64,000 bases of DNA from Piromyces finnis. Lineage: Eukaryota; Neocallimastigomycota; Neocallimastigomycetes; Neocallimastigales; Neocallimastigaceae. Under the pieces are notes generated by a model that saw only the letters and a program-made list of their open reading frames with translations, searched no databases and was not told the origin of the DNA. Every line of letters starts with the position of its first letter. Positions within the stretch are counted from its first letter, which is position 1. The position numbers and the translations under genes were made by a program. The stretch spans positions 62,001 to 126,000 of the forward strand of contig MCFH01000004.1 in assembly GCA_002104945.1 (NCBI GenBank), in the 5' to 3' direction. This document shows, in pieces, positions 54,867 to 64,000 of this stretch.

Positions 54867-57800
54867 GATAATTTCTATTTTAGTTACTTAAGTTCTAATG
54901 CTTCCTTTTTCAACTTATGTACTTGTTGGAACATCAATGGTTGGAACCCTGAGAAAAAGGACGGTGTTTTATACTTCATCTCTGTTTTCAAACCTGTATG
55001 TGTCTGTCTTCAAGAGGTAGGTAACAGCCAATTCCTCTGTGGTAATGCAATTTCCTCCCCATGCCTACCGAACTATAAACCAGTACACAGACGTGCTAAT
55101 CCTAAAGTTCCAGGTATGAGAGGGCTTTACATTGGTGTTCATAACTCTTGTTCCTTTACTCCTGAACCTCTTCTATATAAGTACATCATTTCAGTTACAA
55201 TATTGTCATTTTGGAACCAGAGATGTACCATCGGTAATATTTACTTCCCGCAAACTAGATGGCCGGATGCTAGATTAATTGCCTTTGATGAACTTGATAA
55301 GTGGTTAACAACGCATAACAAATTCAACCACCCAGCTATCCTTGTAGGAGACTTTAATATGCCAGCTATTAAAATCAAATCTTATATATCACAACACTTC
55401 CCGGATTGGACTATGGCTGAGTTAACTGGTAATAATTTTACCTGGGAAAAAGGATCTAAATCTTCATGCATTGATCATATTATATACAACAAAGCTATGA
55501 CAGAACACATAAACAAATCTTCAGTTTGTGAAGTTTTCCACGATGTTTCTGATCACAAACCGATCCTTGTGTCTTGTAAAAAAGACTCTTCGGATGGTTT
55601 CAAAAAGCCTAAGAAGACCTTTAAGTGGTCAAGTCATATCTGTAACACAAAGTGTTCTGACATTCTTACTAGTAATCGCTTTGCTGTTCTAGCTTCCGAG
55701 CTTGAAGCTAATTGCAATAGCCTTTCGGCTGACGATATGGTTTCAAGATTTTTAGATACTTCCAAAACTATAGGTAAAGAAATAAAAGCCATTGTGCCTG
55801 CAGATTTAAAAGGTCCAGCATTCCATTGCCCTCAATACATCAAAAACTTATCACATGAAAAACACCTGGCTTACAAAAATATTAAGCCCCTTTCAGATTG
55901 CGCTGACATGGAAAATTATCTTAACCAGTTCTCCATATACCAAAATCTATGTAATACCATCAAAAAGGTTAAGAGCAAATTCAGATCCAATCTCTATAAA
56001 GCTAATATTGTTTCTATCGGTAAACATTTTATTGATAAAAGCTTTAGACAAGGTTGGAAAGGCCTTAAAAAACTTGCCAAACCAAGTTATTCGTCCTCCC
56101 ATGTTTCAACTATTAAGGACAAGAATGGCAAGGATTTATTTACTCCTCAAGAACAATTAAAACGTTGGGCTGAACATTATGAAAATCTTGCATCTGATGT
56201 TACAAATCACAGCTTAAATCGTGGTTACTGGGAAAGAGCCTTCCAATTCAACCATATCAATCAAATAGCATGGGATATAAATGGTCCCATTTCTATTGAG
56301 GAAATTAGAAATGTTGTTCTGTCAATGAAGAATAACAAGGCTCCAGGTCCCGATGGTATCCCAATTGAATTTTTCAAAGCTTTCTTTTGTAACGAAGAAC
56401 TGGAGAAAGAACATAAGTCTGCTGGAAATTGTCTTAAATTAATTTTTAATAAAATCTGGAATGGTTCCTTTCCTTTGAAATGGAACTCTGCTTCCATTGT
56501 TTCTATTCCAAAGAAAGGCGATCTTTCAGACTGTAATAATTATCGTGGTATTTCTCTCATCAATGTAGGTCTTAAAATTATTTCAAAAATTGTAACTAAT
56601 AGAATTTCCAAGTATGCTCTTTCTCATAATTTTATAAGACCTGAGCAATTTGGTTTTCGCAATAAAGAAGAATGTATTAGCTTATTTATTTCCATTAGAG
56701 AAATCTGTCAAAGAAGAAAATTTAAAGGAAAAGCCACTTATGTCGCCTTTCTAGACCTTAAAAAAGCATACGACTCAGTTCCTATTTTTAATATCCTTAC
56801 AAAGTTATATAAATTAGGTATACGTGGTAAATGTTTTGATTTTCTCAATAATCTCTACTCTACCTCTAAAGCTCGTGCACGTTTTTTGGATATGCTTTCC
56901 AATGAATTCCCTATAAACCGTGGTGTAAGACAAGGATGTCCTCTTTCTCCTATACTGTTTAACCTCTTTATCAATGATATTTTAAATAAATGTGAAAGGC
57001 TTGGAGTTAGCTTAGGTAATAAACGTTGATGTGGTGGCCTTTTCGCTGATGACATTGTTTTGATTGCTCCTAGTAAGAAGAACCTTCAAAAGATGCTCAA
57101 TCTAGTCCTTGATTGGGCTAATTTAAATGAAATGTCTTTTGGAATAAATAAATGTGCAACTATTGTTATTAAACCTATCAACTTTAATAGATCCCCTAGT
57201 TATGTCGACCCAACATTTTACATCGGTATGTACTCGATTCCAAAGGTTTCTTGCTATACTTATCTTGGAATCCCATTCGACGAAGATCTTTCTTTGACTC
57301 CTATTCTGTCTAATATGTACAAAAAAGTTCAGAAATCTTTATTCTCTTTTAAGAACTTCCTCACCAACAATTGTGTTCCTATTGGCTTAAAAAACATAGT
57401 AATTCATTCTTATATTTTAAGCAAAGTCTCTTATTATGCTCCTTTGCTTGGTTCCAACAAAAATAGAACTAGAAGAGTCCAATCTCTTATCAATACTGCT
57501 GTTTTATGGAGTGTCAATAGCTTTCACAATAAAAGTTTTAATAACAAAGATTTTGTTTTTGAACGAAATTCATTTATTAGTCTGTATGCTCTTACAAGAG
57601 ATATGAAGATCCCTACCCTTTCAGGTATTTGTGCTGCGCAACAAGTGAAATGCTTTGTTAAATGGAGAAAATCAAATTGTATAATTAAAGATCTCGTCCG
57701 ATCTATTCCTCCCATGTCTCATTACTCTTGGGCCAAAGAATCTTGTTCGCTACATAAGAAGCTTATGAAAATAAATATTAAAAGTACTAAAGATATTAGA

Positions 57801-58781
57801 GAATATTATTGGAATAATAGTAGCCTAAATAATGGAAGTAAAGCCCTCAGATATACTAACAACAAATTCCTTAATTCAAATCGCCTAATGCATATCGGTC
57901 TCAACAAACCTCACTTAAATTTAGGAATTACCTGGATTATTCGTATTCGATGCGGTTATGAAAATACTACCCGAATTGCTATTGCCAGTAATAGAGTTAC
58001 ACCTGACTGCCCTCGTGTCTGTCCATGTTGCGGATATGACGAACAATCTTTTTACCATTGGATATTAGAATGTTCTGCATTCTCTGAATACAGAGCTTCT
58101 TCACTTAGCTTTCTTGACGATCTTTTTACCCTTTTTTACAATAAATATAAGAATCAATTCATCACATACTTACTCCCCGAAACGGAAGTAAGAAAAACAA
58201 TTTATAACTATATTTTTACGTTCCTTCTTGGTGGAACTTTAGCTTATGATGAGCTACAAATCGATAAGGCGGAACAAAGACATTTGAATGAACAGCTTTA
58301 CAGTTCATCGGGGTCTCATGTTCCATATGTAGAGGGTCTCGCGGCTTTTCTTACTAAAACAATCCCTATCATTAGTAGCTCTATGAAGCTACTTTTTGAT
58401 AGGTTTAGTAAGACACCTAACGTAATCAAGAGCGCCGACGTCGTACCGATATGGCAAAGGAACATTTCCAATGTTCCGTACACAGGGTTCAATGTTAGTA
58501 TTTCCTCAAATTCGAATGAAAACATTATGAACTCATGGGAGAGTTTAGTGGACACCACACTATCATACCTGATGTTACTTCTTTTTTTTATTTCATTTAA
58601 TTTATTAGGTAGGGACCAATCCCACACAGTACAAATTGCAGAGTTCATTGAACTTTTATGCAACTTAAATAATTATTTTATATTATTTTATATTTATATT
58701 TTTATTTATATATATTTTATTATTTTTATTTATTATTTATTATATCAATATCAATATGTATTATCACCTAATGTTATGTAA
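54867..58781 (+). pseudogene. LINE endonuclease-reverse transcriptase, broken by one TGA
   Basis: In the intact state this protein nicks the target and reverse transcribes the element RNA. The APE-type endonuclease starts at once with CWNINGWNPEKKDG, followed by VCLQEVG, VGDFNMPA, SCIDHI and VSDHKPI. There is no ATG before the first catalytic block; the first is at 55116, inside the domain. Reverse transcriptase motifs follow: NNYRGISLINVGLKI, RPEQFGFR, VAFLDLKKAYDSVP, RGVRQGCPLSPILFN. The codon before CGGLFADDIVLIAP, which holds the catalytic Asp pair, is a TGA (57027-57029); a Trp codon there would restore the frame. The C-terminal CPCCGYDEQSFYHWILEC is the LINE zinc knuckle. The last stretch after about 58580 is hydrophobic low complexity, and the true end may be earlier. 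Confidence 0.92.
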
Positions 58782-58852
58782 TATCTCAAATTAAATAAAT
58801 AAATAAAAGATGTGTATTCTCTTCCTAGTCTAAAAAAAATGTTGTTAAAAAA

Positions 58853-59397
58853 AAAATTATTTAAATCTTTTAAATAATCCTATTATATTATTTTATTTGT
58901 TGATAAATGTAAATAATTATTATTCTTTTAATTATAATACTTTTAATTAACTAATTATAAATAAAGATTAATGGTGTAACAAAAACATTATATAAATTAT
59001 ATGCTTCGTTTTTTCTATCTTAATTTTAAAGGTATTGAAATTGTTATTAATAATTTCCGTTATTTTATAATTTTCTATTTGCTTCATCCAAAAATAAAAA
59101 TTTATTTTTTGGTACATTTGATAATGTATCAATTATTTGTGTTACCAAAAAAAAATTATAATATATATTAAAGTAGTAAAATTTTAAATGTTCTTGTATA
59201 TTTTATAATATTTTATAATATATAAATAAAGATTTTAAAATATTTGTCAAAAAAAATATAACTAATGATTTCAAAAATATTTATCAACATTTAAAAAAGA
59301 AAGAAAAAAAGGTTATAAAATAAAATTGTTAATTTTGAAAATATGATTTTAGGTGAATTATAATTATCAATGTATGCCTTAATTTTAAAGCAAGAAA
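58853..59397. other. AT-rich intergenic DNA
   Basis: No coding signal; 5' flank of the tRNA gene. Confidence 0.6.
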
Positions 59398-59480
59398 GCC
59401 GGGATGGCCGAGTTGGTCTAAGGCGGCGCACTCAAGATGCGTTTTCGAAAGAAGCGCGAGTTCGAATCTCGCTTCCGGCA
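59398..59480 (+). tRNA. tRNA-Leu (CAA)
   Basis: An 83-nt cloverleaf reads leucine UUG codons. The acceptor stem GCCGGGA pairs with TTCCGGC (one G-T pair), with discriminator A at 59480. The anticodon loop is CTCAAGA with anticodon CAA. A long class-II variable arm (GTTTTCGAAAGAAGC) fits Leu. There is no intron. The internal A box (TGGCCGAGTTGG) and B box (AGTTCGAATCT) are present. Confidence 0.96.
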
Positions 59481-59486
59481 CTTGTA

Positions 59487-59515
59487 TTTTAAATAATTTT
59501 GAAATTTTTTTTTTT
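59487..59515 (+). terminator. RNA polymerase III terminator of tRNA-Leu
   Basis: A TTTT run at 59487-59490 and a longer run of 11 T at 59505-59515 lie 7 and 25 bases past the tRNA 3' end, as expected for Pol III termination. Confidence 0.7.
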
Positions 59516-59828
59516 AAAGCCTTTACTTATAATAATTAATATTAAATTTTTAAAATATAGTACATATTTATTTATTTATTATTATTATTATTCATTTAAA
59601 AGAGTGAATCTACTTTGATATCAAATTTTTATTTTATATAAATTTATTATTAGTTATTTATAAATTTCTTAATAGGTTTTATATGTTATTAGAATATGAA
59701 GCAAGAAAAAAAAAATATATATATATATAAAAATTTAATAAAAAATCGAAAAAAAATATACTTAAGTATATAAAACATATAAAACATTAAAGGAATTACT
59801 ACTGTTATTATTTTAAATTCATTTTTGA
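59516..59828. other. AT-rich intergenic DNA
   Basis: 3' flank of the TBC gene (minus) and of the tRNA. No further gene is seen. Confidence 0.55.
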
Positions 59829-62800
59829 TTAATTAAATGGATTAAAAAGATTATTAATATTATCTGGTGGTGGTACTGTTTCACCAGTTTCTTCCGCGGT
59901 ACTAATATCCATATTATCTAAAAGTTGTTTCATGGAATCAGTTTCTTCATCATCACCATCATCTTCAGCATTACTAAAGGTATAAGCAATATCTTGACGT
60001 GAATTTTTACGAACCACAGTTGGTGGTGATAAAGTTTGATTATCTACTGGTGATGTTTGAGGTTTAAGTTTAGCTTTACTGGTTGTTATTTTGGAATTTT
60101 TACTATTGTTTGGCTGTACTCTCTTTTTAGCCCATTTTACACCTTCATTCCATATTAATTCTAGAATTTCGGTTTTGACTCCCTCAACGTTAGCTGCTAA
60201 ATTCATATTAAGATTTATTGTATTTTCAAAGTCACTAAAGTATTGTTCTAAGAATGCATTACTCATGATTAGAGCTCTGAAGGTACTTAATGGAATTTTT
60301 ATTAAATCTTCAGAGGAATTATTATTTATATTGGATGATGTTTCCATGTTTGATTCGTCATTTTCATTAGTGGCTTCATCTGACGCTTTTTTATTAGATT
60401 CTTGTGATGATGCTTTTTCATTATCCTCTTTTTTATTAATGTCACTTTCACTATTATCATCTTTTTTACTTTCAGTATTTTCTTCTTTATTTTCTGAATC
60501 GTTTTTTTTCTTTTCTTCATCTGTTGTTATTGTGATAGTTTCTTTTTTATTATTTTCATTATTAGTTTCTATATCAATTATTTTTGGTTCTTTTATTTTT
60601 TCTTCTTCTTTTAATTCATCAGCAAGTTCAAAGGCTTCCTTCATTAAATCAGATACTGCACTCAAATGTTGATCTCCTTCCATTTTACGACAAAGGAAAA
60701 GTAAACTTTCACCGACTAGAATAATATCTTCACGAGAAAGATATCCTTTATGTTGAGTATCGTGAACATGGAATAACATATCAATATGACTGAGAAGACC
60801 GCCAAATTTAATCTCACCAATTCCATCAACAATATCTTGGAATTCAAGATAACCACGATGTTCTTTATCGAAAAATTCAAAAAGACTTTTTAAGAAGTTA
60901 AATCCAACCAAGGCATTTCGATCTAATCTAGTGCTTTTTGGTGAAGATGCATTACTACTAGATGTTGAATTAACTAATACTTCATTTTTAGAATTATTAG
61001 AAATAGTAGAAAGTTCTGAAATGTTAGAATTATCTGTATTATTTATAGTAGTTTCAGATGGTTCAGCCATAAAAAGTATACCTGATTTTATAGTATCTTT
61101 TTTCTTTTTCTCTTCGAGTTTTCTTTTTTCATGCTCTTGTTGCATCTCATATTTTTTAAGTTCTTTTTTATTATGACCCCAAGAGGTAATTTGAGAAATA
61201 AATACTTGGAAATTTAAGAGATCCATTTTTTCATTACCAGTAGTTTGAGACTCATCACGACCGTAAAAGAGTGAAGTATAAAATTGATCATAAAGTTTTG
61301 AAAGATCGTCATTACTGAAAAGATGTGTATTTTTAAGATCGCGAATATCTGAACGTTTTTTATACAACTGAATACTATGAACAACACGGAATTGATGTGA
61401 TTTTCTCATTTTTAAAATTAAATCGTAGGTGACACTTTTGTAATCCCTAAGAGAACTTAATAATAAAGCATTAAATTTCATTAACAAAATATTATTGTTA
61501 AGGTTCTTTGTCATAACTTGTTCTTCTGCTGTTGCAAAATAATCTTTAAAGATGTTCATTACTTCACCATCATCCTTGGCTTTTAATAATTTATCTGCAT
61601 TTGCCTTTAGAATACCAAGACCTAATTGGAAGAGAACTGGTGGACCTTGTAAGAAGAAACAATCTAAAACACGGAAAGTTAAAGATAATGGGAAGGAGTT
61701 AATGAAAAGAGAAAGGAACCATGGTAAACATACGATAGAGAGTTGAATATCATATTTTTTAAAATGTTCACTAATAGAAGGCATGTATTTTAATACCAAA
61801 GATTCAAATACTTGATTATCAATAATAACCCCTACCATATTAACACTATAATAACCAGGTAATAGGCGATCACATAAAACCGTTAGAAGCCAAAAAACTT
61901 GTTCTTCTGTCATAAAAATTAATAACACACTAGCAACAATATTCATGGCTTGACAATAACCTAATTCTGGATTATGGAAAGAATAGGCATATAATACTCT
62001 TCTCAAGGAATTAATACCTTCTTCAGTTTGATAAGCTTTATATTCTGGAAGACTACGATTAAGATCTTTCTCAATTTCTTCAGTAGATAGTGAAACATGA
62101 CCTGCATATTTTTCTAATATTTTTTCGTAATAACCTTGATTTAAAAATCTTAAATAAATTGATCCAGAACAAATTTCCCAAAGTTCACCTCTTAATACAT
62201 TAGGTAAACCAATTCTTACTAATTTTGTAAAGGTTGGAGTTCTTAAAATAGTTAAATTTCTACCATATTCTATTTTAGTATATTATACATAGTATATATT
62301 TATCATTAAGATATTGTTAAGATATATTATTATTATAGTAATTAACCATATCCTATAATAAAAAAGGAATTATTAGAATTATTACCTGAAAAATATTGTA
62401 ACCAATATTTAGTTTTAGCTTTTTCATTTGTTCTAGAAATAATAAAGTATATAAAAGATTTTTATTTAATTACTCTATTATCAAATTTTAATATAGTAAT
62501 TACTTAATATAATAATTACTTTATATTTCTTTTGATATATTATAAATTATCATTTATTATTATTATTATTATTATTATTTTAAATAATTACTTTTTGCTT
62601 TTGATATAACCATATTTTTCTCCTAAGCATTTCTTGGAAATAACATTACTTATCAAGAGTTCTTCAGATGATAAATTAGAAATAAAATTTTTAGAAATGG
62701 ACATTTTTGAAATATTTCCTTTTAATTGATCTTTCAAGGTACTACAAACCAAATTAACTTGTTGTCTTACACTAAATAATTCAAAAGTTAATTTTATTTT

Positions 62801-63889
62801 ATGGTACGTTGTAATAATTAAAGATACAATATTATTATTAGTAGTATTTGCTTTTTCAACACGTTTAATTACAAAATATGGTAAAACTAAATAGAGTTGA
62901 GGTTTATTGGATGAATAAAAACAAAGAAAGGTTTTTGATAAAAAGAATTGACCAGAACTTTTTATAGTACTATTTGTTGAAATACTTAATATAGCAAAAG
63001 ATACACATTTCTTTATTATTGATAATTAAAATCATTTTTTTTTAAGTATTATAGTATAGTGTATAATAAAAATAAAAATACGAATAATTAATATAAGATT
63101 TAATAAAACATTTAATTTATATTAAAATAATTATTTTACAAGATCTTCTTCTTCTGGTAAATTAAATAATCTACGAAATTCAGCGTTTTGACGTTGAGCT
63201 TGTAAATCTTTTACATCAATAGGTTTTTTATCTTTTTCAGAGATTGTATCATTTCGTGTTGAAATGTCATTGTAAGATAGACCTGGTACTTGATCAACTT
63301 TAGAGGTTGATTTTAATAAACGATCCATAGTTCTTTGAGTTAATTCATCCAAAAGTTGATAAGTTTGTTCTCTATGGAATAAATTAGAAAAAACATACTA
63401 TATATATATATAATATAATAAAGCAATCAAATATATTATTCAATAATGTGCAGAAACATTATTAATAAAATGATAAAAAAAAAAAAAAAACGATATTATT
63501 TATTATTTGATCTATTGAATTAATTATAAGAATCTTTATAAGTACCTCTTGTTGATCTTTTGTTACTATACTAATACAATTATTGAAAACACCACTTCTT
63601 GAGGAAATTTTCGAAATCAATTCTATATCTTTTAAAGGGATAGTAATTTTTGTTTCATTACCAAGAATAAATGAATAGAAACATACTATTTATAGGAATT
63701 AAATAAATATTCCATGTAATATACATGAAAAGGAAGAACAGTATGTTAATATAATGTTTATTTATATATTTAGATGTAGGTAAAATTATTATTTTTCCAT
63801 GTTATATTTTATGATGAGTTTACCAAAATTTCTACTAATATACATCCATCCTTGATTAAATATTTGATTATCGTATGAACATGAATAGA
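59829..63889 (-). CDS. GRAM-TBC-EF-hand Rab GTPase-activating protein (TBC1D8/9-like), 5' end outside the window
   Basis: It should speed GTP hydrolysis on Rab GTPases at membranes. Minus-strand exons: 63889-63824, 63685-63546, 63397-63140, 63010-62592, 62432-62386 and 62269-59829; phases match at every junction and about 1,120 codons are visible. The first two exons give a GRAM domain (NQGWMYISRNF | VCFYSFILGNETKITIPLKDI). REQTYQLLDELT and EFRRLFNLPEEEDL lead to a second GRAM (GQFFLSKTFLCFYSSNKPQL). The TBC domain begins KYWLQYFSEYGRNLTILRTP and has LVRIGLPNVLRGELWE, the Arg finger in IEKDLNRSLPE and the Gln finger in GYCQAMN, both intact. Two EF-hand-like loops follow (DKEHRGYLEFQD and DTQHKGYLSRED), then an acidic Lys/Glu/Ser/Asn tract and a short C-terminus. 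The N-terminus is missing from the window. Confidence 0.94.
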
Positions 63890-64000
63890 CTTAATATATA
63901 TAGTATATATGTGCAATGAATATATTATAGAAAAGTAAAGTAATAAAGTGTATATATATATATTTTAGAAATATAGAAAAAAAATATAATATTTAATAAA

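Larger units (their letters stand above)
53095..58838 (+). mobile_element. LINE-type non-LTR retrotransposon, full-length but stop-disabled
   Basis: The borders are given by a 14-bp direct repeat, ATGTTGTTAAAAAA, at 53081-53094 and 58839-58852, which is a target-site duplication. The element (5,744 bp) starts CCCTCTTGGG and ends in a short A tail after CTTCCTAGTCT. It contains a 5' region of about 1.4 kb, a short upstream frame, then an APE-type endonuclease plus reverse transcriptase frame with a C-terminal CCHC motif. In-frame stops at 54522, 54864 and 57027 interrupt what is otherwise one continuous frame. Base composition is visibly less AT-rich than the surroundings. It inserted about 560 bp upstream of tRNA-Leu. 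Confidence 0.93.

Noticed and set aside
57027-57029. TGA read as Trp (alternative genetic code)
   Set aside because: All intact genes with recognisable motifs use TGG for Trp and none needs TGA; the LINE stops are better explained as mutations.
1-64000. CRISPR arrays, bacterial operons or phage modules
   Set aside because: No regular spaced repeats or Cas-like frames; introns, LTR and LINE elements and a Pol III tRNA gene show eukaryotic nuclear DNA.

Overview
The window reads as nuclear DNA from an anaerobic gut fungus (Neocallimastigomycota, the Piromyces/Neocallimastix/Anaeromyces group). Intergenic DNA is extremely A+T-rich with long poly-A/poly-T and AAT tracts. Introns are short and AT-rich with GT..AG ends. 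Proteins carry long Asn-rich tracts. Plant-cell-wall enzymes carry a fungal CBM1 or two fungal CBM10-type dockerins, the hallmark of anaerobic-fungal cellulosomes. No genome comparison was possible, so the genus is not assigned.

Layout. 1-1112: 3' part of anthranilate phosphoribosyltransferase (TRP4). 2935-3194: small two-exon orphan gene. 5656-7407: single-pass membrane protein, possibly LEA2-like. 8751-10842: bZIP transcription factor. 12726-13793: secreted CBM1 + CE4 polysaccharide deacetylase. 15658-17486: frameshifted GH10 xylanase with a ricin-fold CBM13 and two dockerins. About 18015-18670 (minus): decayed GT71-type mannosyltransferase relic. 19032-19640: decayed secreted protein. 22004-22651: orphan secreted protein. 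24131-26488: secreted metallo-beta-lactamase-fold protein with a bacterial Ig-like domain. 27543-28667 (minus): TtcA-family tRNA thiolation ATPase. 29977-30930 (minus): nitronate monooxygenase-family flavoprotein. 32698-33108: small secreted Cys protein. 34536-39508: large acidic disordered protein followed by a calponin-homology-like module, possibly one gene. 40524-42622 (minus): 11-exon leucine-rich-repeat surface protein. 43387-49381 (minus): intact Ty1/copia LTR retrotransposon. 50802-52241: NADP-glutamate dehydrogenase. 53095-58838: LINE (APE endonuclease + reverse transcriptase) broken by in-frame stops. 59398-59480: tRNA-Leu(CAA). 59829-63889 (minus, 5' end outside the window): GRAM-GRAM-TBC-EF-hand Rab GTPase-activating protein.

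There are three themes. First, biomass attack: CE4 and GH10 would act together on acetylated xylan, but the xylanase copy is broken in this sequence. Second, a run of three intronless genes at 24-31 kb with bacterial-type architectures suggests horizontal acquisition, whereas the clearly eukaryotic genes (LRR, TBC, CH, LEA2-like, bZIP) have introns. Third, recent transposition: the copia element has two 235-bp LTRs without a visible difference and a perfect 5-bp target duplication, and the LINE is bounded by a 14-bp target duplication. The copia primer-binding site matches the anticodon arm of tRNA-Lys(CUU), pointing to half-tRNA priming. Conventional operons are absent, as expected for a fungus.
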